Shown: positions 1-5,971, counted from the stretch's first letter. The stretch is 5,997 nt of DNA from an uncultured bacterium (GCA_905215125.1 CAJMOV010000128.1:1-5997), one strand, 5' to 3'. Numbers and translations are program-made. Notes: generated from the letters alone by a model not told the origin.

Positions 1-66
1 CTCACCTACAATTTCTCCTTCAAATTAAGCTGTACTTATCATAACATAAACATGCATTATAAACAA
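1..66 (-). promoter_or_regulatory. Promoter and ribosome binding site of a gene leaving the window to the left
   Basis: Read on the minus strand, a -35 box TTGTTT (plus-strand 61-66) is followed after 17 nt by a -10 box TATGAT (38-43). An AAGGAG ribosome binding site (15-20) then lies 9 nt before a possible GTG start codon (3-5). Only that codon and two more bases fall inside the window, so the product cannot be named. The promoter lies beyond the terminator at 115-154, which suggests the gene is transcribed independently of the 238-945 gene although both run leftward. The promoter and start are inferred from spacing and consensus match only. Confidence 0.5.
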
Positions 67-114
67 ATAAAAGGTATATCTGCACTAACTGATTTAACAG
101 ATAGATTCTTATCG

Positions 115-154
115 AAAAACGGAGATATCACCATATGGCGATATCTCCGTTTTT
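115..154 (-). terminator. Intrinsic terminator, 15-bp perfect hairpin
   Basis: Arms 115-129 and 140-154 are perfect inverted repeats: A-run, then CGGAGATATC, a 10-nt loop, then GATATCTCCG and a T-run. Because an A-run flanks one arm and a T-run the other, it can work in both directions. It lies about 84 bp past the stop of the leftward 238-945 gene, so its main role is probably to end that transcript. The loop contains the palindrome CCATATGG. Confidence 0.85.
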
Positions 155-237
155 CTCACACCCTGTACGGCAGCTACCTTAATTCAGTTTGTTGGTTGAT
201 ACTGTTTTATGAGTGGCTACCTTTAGGGCACTCTTTT

Positions 238-945
238 TTACCGGCCTGTCGGCAGGCTGTCAAAATCCTCCCCGCTGTGCGCCAGGATATAGCCGCCGTA
301 CTCCTGCCCGTACTGGGCGGAAAAAGCGCGCAGCCCGTCGCCGCAGGCATCCGCGCCCCGCGCCCCCAGTCGGCCCGACACGGCCAGAAAGGCAGAATAC
401 AGGTGCGCGCAGTGATAGCCCCACGGCATCCGCGCCCTGTCCCCCAGCGCCTGGGCGTGGGCCTGCATGGCGGCCTGCCGCTCAGGCGGCACGCCGCAGC
501 CGGAAAAGACAAAGGTGCAGCGGTCGTCCCCGCGCGTCAGGCAGGTTTCGGTGCGCAGCGTCATGCCGCCGTATGCGCGCGCCAGAGCGGCGTCAATATC
601 GCGGCAGTAAATTTGGCCGTAGGGCAGGCAGCCCTCTGCCCCCCACAAATCGTGCCAGGGGCAGCGGGTGCATTGCATGACGACCTCGGGCCAAAGCTGG
701 GTGACCGCGCTTTCCGACGTACCGGGCTGCGCCGACCATTCGCCGTAAAGCAGGTAATTTTCCACATCGGGCGTGCGCCCGTCCAGACGGGTGCGCATGG
801 CCATGCGCCGGCCGCGCTGCTCCCCGTACAGGCGCACGGCGTCGGCGCAGGCTTCGGGGGCCTCCCGGGGAAAGGCGGCGTGCAGGGCGCGGCATAAGGC
901 GGCAAAGAGGGCGGCGTGATGAGCGGGGGTAAAGCATGGGGCCAT
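238..945 (-). CDS. L-2-amino-thiazoline-4-carboxylic acid (ATC) hydrolase-like protein
   Basis: This 235-residue cytoplasmic protein has no signal peptide or membrane segment. The central part resembles the ATC hydrolase-like family: Cys92 and Cys95 in a QCTRCPW stretch, Cys106, then YCRDIDAAL (113-121), and TRGDDRCTFVF (137-147) with a GDD-x-C signature near the end of the domain. Founding family members open the ring of L-ATC to N-carbamoyl-L-cysteine, but many gut Firmicute relatives have no tested activity, so the substrate is unknown. Residues 148-235 form a C-terminal extension whose family I do not recognise. The start is the ATG at 945, with GGAGGA (953-958) 7 nt upstream. The gene is transcribed alone, divergently from selA, and ends at the hairpin at 115-154. 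Family assignment rests on motif recall rather than a search. The link to sulfur or selenium chemistry suggested by the neighbouring sel genes is speculation. Confidence 0.72.
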   Translation of the reverse strand: MAPCFTPAHHAALFAALCRALHAAFPREAPEACADAVRLYGEQRGRRMAMRTRLDGRTPDVENYLLYGEWSAQPGTSESAVTQLWPEVVMQCTRCPWHDLWGAEGCLPYGQIYCRDIDAALARAYGGMTLRTETCLTRGDDRCTFVFSGCGVPPERQAAMQAHAQALGDRARMPWGYHCAHLYSAFLAVSGRLGARGADACGDGLRAFSAQYGQEYGGYILAHSGEDFDSLPTGR

Positions 946-975
946 GATTCATTCCTCCTCGCGGTTGTTGGCTTC

Positions 976-1003
976 ATTATACCGGAAAATGGCAAAAAAT
1001 GAA
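976..1003 (-). promoter_or_regulatory. Probable promoter of the ATC hydrolase-like gene
   Basis: On the minus strand a perfect -10 box TATAAT (plus-strand 976-981) lies 16 nt after a weak -35 box TTCATT (998-1003). It lies 30 bp before the start codon at 945, leaving a short leader that contains the GGAGGA ribosome binding site. The -10 is convincing; the -35 matches the consensus at only about three positions. Confidence 0.55.
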
Positions 1004-1010
1004 ACAGGCG

Positions 1011-1040
1011 TTGCGCCGGGCAGGTAAAGTAAGGTATAAT
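1011..1040 (+). promoter_or_regulatory. Probable promoter of the selA-selB operon
   Basis: A perfect -10 box TATAAT (1035-1040) follows a partial -35 box TTGCGC (1011-1016) after 18 nt. The expected start of transcription is near 1047, inside an A/T-rich stretch. That gives selA a leader of about 170 nt, long for a simple 5' UTR. This promoter is divergent from the one at 976-1003. Confidence 0.6.
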
Positions 1041-1046
1041 AAAAAA

Positions 1047-1216
1047 TATATGTGAACCTCATCCCCGCTGCGTTGGACCGCGGCAGGGCTTATATCCGTC
1101 CGGGCGAACAAAGCGCCCGCCCCAGTGCGGCCTGGCTGCACGCCGCGCGGGCGTTTTCCGTCCATGCTGCGGCGGACGTTTCTGCACCCCATTACAGCTG
1201 AAAGGATGAATCCCTT
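1047..1216 (+). promoter_or_regulatory. Structured, GC-rich leader of selA (candidate cis-regulatory RNA)
   Basis: No convincing ORF occupies this stretch; it is full of inverted repeats. Hairpin 1 pairs 1063-1072 with 1079-1088 (nine pairs, one C-A mismatch, 6-nt loop). Hairpin 2 pairs CGGGCG (1101-1106) with CGCCCG (1114-1119). The same right arm, extended to CGCCCGC (1114-1120), can instead pair with GCGGGCG (1147-1153), which is followed by TTTT (1154-1157), so the two folds exclude each other. A third hairpin lies at 1159-1178. TCATCC (1059-1064) is also complementary to GGATGA (1204-1209), which overlaps the selA ribosome binding site. These pairings are seen by eye. That they control selA, by attenuation or by masking the binding site, is inference. 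A separate small RNA is the alternative reading. Confidence 0.45.
1159..1178 (+). promoter_or_regulatory. SECIS-like hairpin in the selA leader
   Basis: CGTCC (1159-1163) pairs with GGACG (1174-1178). Above this is a two-base A-U bulge (1164-1165), then a GC/GC two-pair stem (1166-1167 with 1172-1173), closed by the loop UGCG (1168-1171). A short helix with a bulged U just under a small G-containing loop is the general form of the bacterial SECIS apex that SelB binds. In E. coli, SelB is known to bind a SECIS-like element in the selAB leader and repress the operon. The resemblance is in shape only, and the hairpin is short enough to arise by chance in GC-rich DNA. Confidence 0.3.
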
Positions 1217-2602
1217 ATGAATCAGGAGCTTTTGCGCAAAATTCCCCAGGTTGACGAGCTTTTGCGGCAGCCGGAGCTGCTTGCCGCCGCTGAGAAATGG
1301 GGCCGCGACGTTGTGCGGGACGCGGCGCGCGGCGTGATAGACCGGCTGCGCACCGCCATTTTGCAGGGACAGGAGCCGGACGTCACGCCCCAGGCGGCGG
1401 CGCGGGTGTGCGCGCAGGAGCTGGAGCGGGGGCAGTGCGCGTCTCTGCGGCCCGTCGTTAACGCCGCGGGGGTCGTGCTGCACACCAACCTGGGGCGCGC
1501 ACCGCTGTGCGCGCAGGCCGTCGAAGCGGTGACGCAGGTGGCGCAGGGCTACAACACGCTGGAATACGACGCCGCGCAGGGCAAACGGGGCAGCCGGTAC
1601 AGCCATGTCGACGGCCTGCTCTGCGCTATTTTGGGCTGCGAAGGGGCCATTGTGGTCAATAACAACGCCGCCGCCGTCCTTCTTGCGCTGTCCACCATGG
1701 TCAAGGGGCGGGAGGCCGTCGTTTCCCGCGGGGAGCTGGTGGAAATCGGCGGCAGCTTCCGCGTGCCGGAGATTATGGAAATGAGCGGAGGCATCCTGCG
1801 CGAGGTAGGGACGACCAACAAGACCCATCCTGACGATTATGAAAGGGCGATTTGCGAAAGCACCGCCGCGCTGCTCAAGGTGCACACCAGCAATTACCGC
1901 ATCGTCGGCTTTGCGGAGGAGGTTTCCGCCGCTGATATGGCGGACATCGCCCATAAACACGGCGTACCGCTTATCTACGACCTGGGCAGCGGCGCGCTGT
2001 GCGACGCCCCCCGCCTGGATTTGGGGGACGAGCCGACGGTGCTTAAGGCCATGGCCTCAGGGGCCGACGTCATTTGCTTCAGCGGCGACAAGCTGCTGGG
2101 CGGGCCGCAGGCCGGCATCATTGTCGGCAAAAAGCAGTACATCGACGCCATGAAGAAAAACCCGCTGACCCGCGCCCTGCGCATCGACAAGATGACGCTG
2201 GCCGCGCTGGAGGCGACGCTGCGCGTTTACCAGGACAGCGAAAGGCCCTACCGGGACATTCCCATCCTGCGTATGCTGGCGCAGGATGAAAACGCCCTGC
2301 GCCGGACGGCGGGGGACATCGCCGCCGCTTTGTGGGACGGGGGAGTGCAGTGCGAGGTGCGGCCGGAAAAGGGGCAGGTCGGCGGCGGCAGCGTGCCGAC
2401 GCGGCTGCTGCCCACCTTCTGCGTCGCCGTCACAGACGCGCGGCTGTCGCCGGCTGCGCTGGACGCCCGTCTGCGCGCACGGGACATCCCCATCGTCGGG
2501 CGCATCGCGCACGATACTTACCTGATGGATGTGCGCACCCTGCTGGAGGGAGACGGCGAACGGTTGATTGCTGCGGTCAAGGAGGTCTTTGAGGGGCTAT
2601 GA
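1217..2602 (+). CDS. selA: L-seryl-tRNA(Sec) selenium transferase SelA
   Basis: SelA is a PLP enzyme of the cytoplasm that converts Ser-tRNA(Sec) to selenocysteyl-tRNA(Sec) with selenophosphate. At 461 residues it has the usual family length. Landmarks in order: the N-terminal LRKIPQVDELL stretch (5-15) involved in tRNA recognition; HTNLGRAPL (89-97); GKRGSRYSHVD (122-132); NNNAAAVLL (148-156); EVGTTNKTH (196-204); HTSNYRIVGF (223-232); and FSGDKLLGGPQAG (288-300). Lys292 in that last motif is the PLP Schiff-base lysine by position in the family. The start at ATG 1217 has an AAAGGA ribosome binding site (1201-1206) with a long 10-nt spacer and keeps the conserved N-terminus intact. The stop codon overlaps the selB start (ATGA), so the two are translationally coupled. 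It is preceded by an unusual structured leader. Confidence 0.98.
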   Translation: MNQELLRKIPQVDELLRQPELLAAAEKWGRDVVRDAARGVIDRLRTAILQGQEPDVTPQAAARVCAQELERGQCASLRPVVNAAGVVLHTNLGRAPLCAQAVEAVTQVAQGYNTLEYDAAQGKRGSRYSHVDGLLCAILGCEGAIVVNNNAAAVLLALSTMVKGREAVVSRGELVEIGGSFRVPEIMEMSGGILREVGTTNKTHPDDYERAICESTAALLKVHTSNYRIVGFAEEVSAADMADIAHKHGVPLIYDLGSGALCDAPRLDLGDEPTVLKAMASGADVICFSGDKLLGGPQAGIIVGKKQYIDAMKKNPLTRALRIDKMTLAALEATLRVYQDSERPYRDIPILRMLAQDENALRRTAGDIAAALWDGGVQCEVRPEKGQVGGGSVPTRLLPTFCVAVTDARLSPAALDARLRARDIPIVGRIAHDTYLMDVRTLLEGDGERLIAAVKEVFEGL

Positions 2603-4506
2603 GCGAAAAACTCAGCAACATTATCATCGGTACGGCGGGGCATGTCGACCACGGCAAAACCTGCCTTATCCGCGCATTGACGGGCATCGACACCGACCGG
2701 CTGCAGGAGGAAAAGAAGCGGGGCATCACCATCGAGCTGGGCTTTGCCTATCTCGACCTGCCCGACGGCCGCCGCGCCGGTATCATCGATGTGCCGGGAC
2801 ACGAAAAATTCATCAAAAACATGCTTTCGGGCGCGGGCGGCATCGACATCGCCATGCTGGTCGTCGCCGCCGACGAAGGGGTCATGCCCCAGACCGTCGA
2901 GCACCTGGGCATCCTGTCCCTGCTGGGCATTTCGCAGGGGGTCATTGTCATCACCAAGGCTGACACGGTGGAGGAGGATTGGCTGGAGCTTGTCCGTGAG
3001 GACGTCGTTTCCCGCGTCGCCGGCACCTTTTTGGAGGGGGCGGACATTGTCGCCGTCTCGGCCTACACCGGGCAGGGCATTGACGAGCTGCGGAGGATTC
3101 TGTTTGGGCTTATTGAAAAGGGGGCGGGCAAAAACCTGGACGCCGCCTTCCGCGTGCCGGTGGACCGCGTTTTTTCCATGGACGGCTTCGGCACCGTCAT
3201 CACCGGTACGCTGATTGAGGGAACGCTGGACGAGGGGGAGGAAATTATGGTCTACCCCTTCCGTAAAATGACGCGGGCGCGCGGGCTGCAGGTCCATTCC
3301 CGCCCGACGGACAGGGCTTATGCCGGCCAGCGCGTCGCCGTCAACCTGGCGGGGCTGAAGAAGGAGGATCTCATGCGCGGGGCGGTGCTGGCCCCCCGGG
3401 GGTCGCTGCCCGTGTCCATGATGGCCGACGTGCGGCTGGACATGCTGCCCGGCGTTGAGCGCGTCGTCAAAAACGGCTCGCGGCTGCACTTTTATCACGG
3501 CGCGCGGGAAATCCTGTGTAAAATCATCCTGCTCGACGCCGAGGAGGTGTCCCAGGGTGGGCGCGCCTATGCCCAGCTGCGGTTCGAGGAGGAGGTCAGC
3601 CTCAAGGCGGGCGACCGGTACGTCGTGCGCTTTTATTCGCCGCTGGAAACGGTGGGCGGCGGCGTTATCCTGGACCCCGACCCTGTCAAACACAAGCGGT
3701 TTGATGAAAGGGCGCTGGACAGCCTGCGCGTCAAGGAGACGGGCGACGACAAAGCGCGGCTGGAAGTCCTGCTGCGCGAGCACAGCGCTGCCTTTGAGGG
3801 GGCGGGCTTTTACGCACCGCTGCTGGGCCGCAGATCCGAACAGGTTTCACTTCTGTTCGGCGAGCTTGCCGGGCAAGGGTTTGCCGTCGCCGTCGGAGGG
3901 GGTAGGTACGTCCACCGCGACTATGCGCAGGGGGTCAAGCGCCGGGCGCTCGACCTGCTGACCGCCTTTCACAAGCAGGAGCCCCTCAAGGGGGGCATGA
4001 AGCGGGAGGAGCTGCGGTCCCGCCTGCTGCCTCAGGCTGACATCGCGCAGGTCGACGCGCTTATCGACCATTTCATCGCGCAGAAGGCCATGAAGGAAGT
4101 GCGCGGGCTGGTGTCGGTGCAGTCCTTCAAGGTCGAGCTGGGCGAGGAGCTGGAGCAGCTGACAGCCGAGCTGGAAAAGTGGTATCGCGCCGCCGCTTTC
4201 GCGCCTCCGGCCACGGATGAGGTGATGGAAAAATACAAAAAAGTCAAGCAAATCGGCCAGGTGCTGACCGCCATGATAGGAGACGGCGTGCTGGTGCGGC
4301 TCGATGCGCAGATTTATATGCACCGCGACTGCGTCGAGCAGGCCGGACAGGTGTGCCGCGACGCCATTGGGAAAAACGGACAGATGACGCTGGCCGAATT
4401 CCGAGACCTGCTGGGCACGTCGCGGAAGTTCGCCGTCGCGCTGCTGGAGCATTTCGACCGCCAGAGAGTGACGAAAAAAATTGGCGACGCGCGAGTGCTC
4501 GCATAG
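2599..4506 (+). CDS. selB: Selenocysteine-specific translation elongation factor SelB
   Basis: SelB is a 635-residue GTPase that carries Sec-tRNA(Sec) to the ribosome at UGA codons marked by a SECIS hairpin. The EF-Tu-like G domain shows the P-loop GHVDHGKT (14-21), switch I RGITIELGFAY (41-51), DVPGH (64-68) and TKAD (119-122, replacing the NKxD of EF-Tu). Domain II includes RVPVDRVFSMDGFGTVITGT (185-204). Domain III ends around FYSPLETVGGGVILDP (345-360). The remaining 270 or so residues match the winged-helix region that binds the mRNA hairpin in this family, and the length is normal. The ATG overlaps the selA stop; AAGGAGG (2579-2585) and GAGGGG (2591-2596) lie just upstream. It ends with TAG, 68 bp before the tRNA it serves. 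Confidence 0.98.
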   Translation: MSEKLSNIIIGTAGHVDHGKTCLIRALTGIDTDRLQEEKKRGITIELGFAYLDLPDGRRAGIIDVPGHEKFIKNMLSGAGGIDIAMLVVAADEGVMPQTVEHLGILSLLGISQGVIVITKADTVEEDWLELVREDVVSRVAGTFLEGADIVAVSAYTGQGIDELRRILFGLIEKGAGKNLDAAFRVPVDRVFSMDGFGTVITGTLIEGTLDEGEEIMVYPFRKMTRARGLQVHSRPTDRAYAGQRVAVNLAGLKKEDLMRGAVLAPRGSLPVSMMADVRLDMLPGVERVVKNGSRLHFYHGAREILCKIILLDAEEVSQGGRAYAQLRFEEEVSLKAGDRYVVRFYSPLETVGGGVILDPDPVKHKRFDERALDSLRVKETGDDKARLEVLLREHSAAFEGAGFYAPLLGRRSEQVSLLFGELAGQGFAVAVGGGRYVHRDYAQGVKRRALDLLTAFHKQEPLKGGMKREELRSRLLPQADIAQVDALIDHFIAQKAMKEVRGLVSVQSFKVELGEELEQLTAELEKWYRAAAFAPPATDEVMEKYKKVKQIGQVLTAMIGDGVLVRLDAQIYMHRDCVEQAGQVCRDAIGKNGQMTLAEFRDLLGTSRKFAVALLEHFDRQRVTKKIGDARVLA

Positions 4507-4532
4507 CTTTTCAATAAAAGTTGATTGAATTG

Positions 4533-4561
4533 TTGCAAAAAGGGAGTAAATGTGGTATACT
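4533..4561 (+). promoter_or_regulatory. selC promoter with extended -10
   Basis: The -35 box TTGCAA (4533-4538), a 17-nt spacer and the -10 box TATACT (4556-4561) make a near-consensus promoter. A TG pair at 4553-4554, one base before the -10, adds an extended -10 element. Transcription should begin around 4568, only about 7 nt before the tRNA 5' end. selC is therefore expressed strongly and independently, even though selB read-through is also possible because no terminator separates them. Confidence 0.85.
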
Positions 4562-4574
4562 GTTCCAGCACTAT

Positions 4575-4671
4575 GGGAGTAGATGGGTGCTGGTGTGCCC
4601 CCTGGTCTTCAAAACCAGTGATGGGGGTTAGAAGCCTCCTAGGTGGGTTCGATTCCCACATATTCCCGCCA
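4575..4671 (+). tRNA. selC: Selenocysteine tRNA, anticodon UCA
   Basis: This 97-nt tRNA reads UGA. The acceptor arm pairs 4575-4582 with 4660-4667; seven pairs form and the eighth is a G-A mismatch. The D stem has six pairs (4585-4590 with 4595-4600) around a 4-nt loop UGGU, a hallmark of tRNA(Sec). The anticodon stem (4602-4606 with 4614-4618) holds a 7-nt loop CUUCAAA with UCA at 4609-4611. A long variable arm pairs 4623-4628 with 4634-4639. The T arm GUGGG/CCCAC (4643-4647 with 4655-4659) carries the loop UUCGAUU. G4668 is the discriminator and CCA (4669-4671) is encoded. The long acceptor/T stack, long D stem and long variable arm are what SelA and SelB recognise, and both lie directly upstream. 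Confidence 0.98.
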
Positions 4672-4676
4672 GAAGG

Positions 4677-4709
4677 AAAGCCCTGCGGCCGTAAGGCTGC
4701 GGGGCTTTT
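4677..4709 (+). terminator. Intrinsic terminator of selC
   Basis: A 14-bp stem (4677-4690 with 4695-4708, including two wobble pairs) around a GTAA loop is followed by a short T-run. It begins 5 nt after the encoded CCA, so the tRNA precursor has almost no 3' trailer. The AAAG/CTTT ends would also let it slow transcription coming from the right. Confidence 0.9.
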
Positions 4710-4867
4710 GTATTACGCCGAGGGAAGCGAGCCGGGCGATTGATTGGCCCGAGCGAGCAGCGGGAAAATAATGGGGTGCCATTCAACGTGAAATCAAAAG
4801 GGCCTCCGGCACAGCTTTTCGAAACAGAAGCCAGGCAGCCGCGATGGAATTATGGGCCTCCCTGCCG
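4710..4867. other. Intergenic gap between selC terminator and repressor
   Basis: This 158-bp stretch carries no supported gene. It contains GAGCGAGC-type repeated motifs around 4724-4760, a small AATGG/CCATT hairpin (4770-4774 with 4779-4783), and GGGCCTCC in two copies (4800-4807 and 4854-4861). It would be the place for a junction between the chromosome and an element ending at selC, but I see no second copy of the tRNA 3' end. I also see no clear terminator for the leftward repressor gene. Confidence 0.4.
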
Positions 4868-5542
4868 TTATGGGCGGATTTCGCGTATCAGCAGGCGGGG
4901 GATGCCAAGGACGCGGCACAATTCCAGATCGGCGCCCCGGATCTCCTTGGGCGGATATTCAGGGTTGATGGGGACAAGACGCATCCAGTCTTCACCTGGG
5001 ACGTACTCCACCTTTTTCAGGGTGGCGTTTTCGCTTTCATACAGGATGACGCCAACGTCGCCCGGCCGATTGAGGGTGCTTTGCTTGAGCACCAGGACCT
5101 TGTCTCCGTCAAGATAAGATGGGTACATACTGTTGCCGTGTACTGTCAGGACGAAAAAGTCCGACTTTGGACGCCCGCCAAGATAATAGCGCGGGATATC
5201 GACAGGGTCGTTGCCGTATTCCTCATAGGCAATTTCGCCGTATCCCGCGGCGACCGTGCCGATGGGGTAAAAGGTGACGACGTCGTCGGTCACCGACGGC
5301 TCGGGGAAGGGAAAGGGATAGGGCTGTATGCTGTCCGTCCTTCCGTACAGCCAGTCGGGGGATACGCAAATAGCGCGGGCGATGGCGTCCACAACAGGAA
5401 GCTTAACCTTGTTGATGGCGCCCTTTTCATATCGCTGTACAGTGGAGACGGCAACGCCGATGGCGTTGGCGATATCGCTCTGCGTCATTTTCAGATCCCG
5501 TCTGCGCTGCTTGATTCTTTGGCCCAAAAGAGATTTATCCAT
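4868..5542 (-). CDS. LexA/CI-like repressor, XRE HTH plus S24 peptidase domain
   Basis: This 224-residue DNA-binding repressor is built like phage CI and LexA. The N-terminal XRE helix-turn-helix spans about residues 5-66, with MTQSDIANAIGVAVSTVQRY (19-38) covering the DNA-reading helices. A proline-rich linker (73-82) follows. The S24 domain shows the likely cleavage site Ala99-Gly100 in GTVAAGYGE, the nucleophile Ser138 in VHGNSMYPSYLDGDKV, and the general-base Lys176 in ATLKKV. All parts for RecA-stimulated self-cleavage are present, so DNA damage should lift repression; this is family knowledge, not tested here. The start at 5542 is chosen over an in-frame ATG at 5566 because AAGGAGG (plus-strand 5551-5557) sits 8 nt before it. 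Its probable targets are the four palindromes in its own upstream region. It points at selC and probably belongs to a prophage or integrative element. Confidence 0.93.
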   Translation of the reverse strand: MDKSLLGQRIKQRRRDLKMTQSDIANAIGVAVSTVQRYEKGAINKVKLPVVDAIARAICVSPDWLYGRTDSIQPYPFPFPEPSVTDDVVTFYPIGTVAAGYGEIAYEEYGNDPVDIPRYYLGGRPKSDFFVLTVHGNSMYPSYLDGDKVLVLKQSTLNRPGDVGVILYESENATLKKVEYVPGEDWMRLVPINPEYPPKEIRGADLELCRVLGIPRLLIREIRP

Positions 5543-5568
5543 AAGCCGGCCCTCCTTCTCTGGCATTT

Positions 5569-5597
5569 ACTATAGCATAGTGCAAAGTAAAAAACAA
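5569..5597 (-). promoter_or_regulatory. Probable repressor promoter (leftward)
   Basis: On the minus strand, -35 TTGTTT (plus-strand 5592-5597) and -10 TATAGT (5569-5574) are 17 nt apart. The transcript would start just ahead of the AAGGAGG ribosome binding site. Operator copy 1 (5572-5586) overlaps the -10 and spacer, which implies that the repressor controls its own synthesis. Confidence 0.6.
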
Positions 5598-5714
5598 TCA
5601 ATATATTTGCGTAGAGCAAAAATATAATTCCTTCTTGACGTATATATTGCGCTGAGCTAAAATAGAAATAGAAAAATAAAGCGATTTTTAACGGCAATAT
5701 TTGCGTAACGCAAA
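5572..5714. repeat. Four repressor operators, consensus TTTGC-N5-GCAAA
   Basis: Four 15-bp sites share an outer palindrome. Site 1 (5572-5586) is ATAGC-ATAGT-GCAAA. Site 2 (5606-5620) is TTTGC-GTAGA-GCAAA. Site 3 (5646-5660) is ATTGC-GCTGA-GCTAA. Site 4 (5700-5714) is TTTGC-GTAAC-GCAAA, a perfect palindrome about its central base. Centres are 34, 40 and 54 bp apart. Site 1 covers the leftward promoter, site 3 the spacer of the rightward promoter, site 2 lies between them, and site 4 is in the rightward transcript's leader. Number, symmetry and placement next to a CI-like gene indicate operators. Binding itself is inferred. Confidence 0.8.
5635..5663 (+). promoter_or_regulatory. Rightward (lytic/early-type) promoter under operator control
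   Basis: The -35 box TTGACG (5635-5640), a 17-nt spacer and the -10 box TAAAAT (5658-5663) are close to the sigma-A consensus. Operator 3 (5646-5660) fills the spacer and touches the -10, so bound repressor would block RNA polymerase. The transcript would start near 5670 and lead into the small Cys-rich gene after about 98 nt. That leader crosses operator 4 and a small GCCCT/AGGGC hairpin (5729-5741). Confidence 0.75.
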
Positions 5715-5767
5715 TTGAAAACATTGAAGCCCTTGAAGGGCCGGACAGCTGAGAGGGGGGTTGATAT

Positions 5768-5971
5768 TTGGAAAAAAGAGATAACGGGCAAGCGCTTCCG
5801 ACAAAAGGGGGATACGTTTGCTGCCCACAGTGCAGGCCGATGCAGGTCAAGCTGCTGCGCCTGTCGCCTGAAACCAGGGCGAGCGGCTTGCGCCTGTATT
5901 GCAGGCATTGCAAGACAGAGTACAATGTGGATATTGATCAGGGCCGGTGCTTTAACAGCCAGAGCCGATGA
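5768..5971 (+). CDS. Small Cys-rich zinc-ribbon protein, Cys-rich KTR-like
   Basis: This 67-residue protein has two cysteine pairs, CPQC (19-22) and CRHC (45-48), that should hold one zinc ion. It has the family pattern of an aromatic residue before CPxC, then LYCxxCKxE, and a QSR ending, as in Cys-rich KTR proteins common in Firmicute mobile elements. The namesake Lys-Thr-Arg after the first pair is not present; RPMQV stands there. Function in this family is unknown; the phage Mu Com zinc-finger translational activator is a loose analogue. The start is TTG at 5768: in-frame TGA codons lie just upstream, no ATG occurs before the first Cys pair, and GAGAGGGGGG (5751-5760) sits 7 nt away. It is the first gene of the operator-controlled rightward transcript and shares ATGA with the next ORF. 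Confidence 0.75.
   Translation: MEKRDNGQALPTKGGYVCCPQCRPMQVKLLRLSPETRASGLRLYCRHCKTEYNVDIDQGRCFNSQSR

Noticed and set aside
207..240. GAGTG/CACTC hairpin followed by a T-run near the end of the ATC hydrolase-like gene
   Set aside because: Only five pairs form with a large loop, and the T-run faces the plus strand, opposite to the gene.
52..897. Open plus-strand frame of 281 codons opposite the ATC hydrolase-like gene
   Set aside because: It starts in AT-rich intergenic DNA, runs across the terminator hairpin and then mirrors the minus-strand gene. Its product is low-complexity Ala/Arg/Pro/Gly text typical of an antisense frame in GC-rich DNA.
1047..1200. 6S RNA or another known housekeeping RNA in the selA leader
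   Set aside because: I could not draw a single long rod with a central bubble or find the conserved pieces of 6S, SRP RNA or tmRNA. A covariance-model search would be needed to rule it in.
2518..3783. Open minus-strand frame of 421 codons across selA and selB
   Set aside because: It lies wholly antisense to the certain selA and selB genes, has no domain I recognise, and is explained by third-position GC bias.
4643..4671. Attachment-site duplication of the tRNA 3' end
   Set aside because: No second copy is present in the window, so an att site cannot be claimed.
4525..4743. Plus-strand frame running through the selC gene
   Set aside because: It is translated from the promoter, tRNA and terminator sequence; the tRNA fold accounts for every part of it.
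5543..5566. Upstream ATG at 5566 as the repressor start
   Set aside because: It has no ribosome binding site and would place AAGGAGG inside the coding sequence; that site is correctly spaced for the ATG at 5542.
5762..5971. UGA as selenocysteine codon before or at the end of the Cys-rich gene
   Set aside because: Upstream in-frame TGA codons (5750, 5762) precede any start with a ribosome binding site, and the final TGA follows the usual family C-terminus with no visible SECIS.
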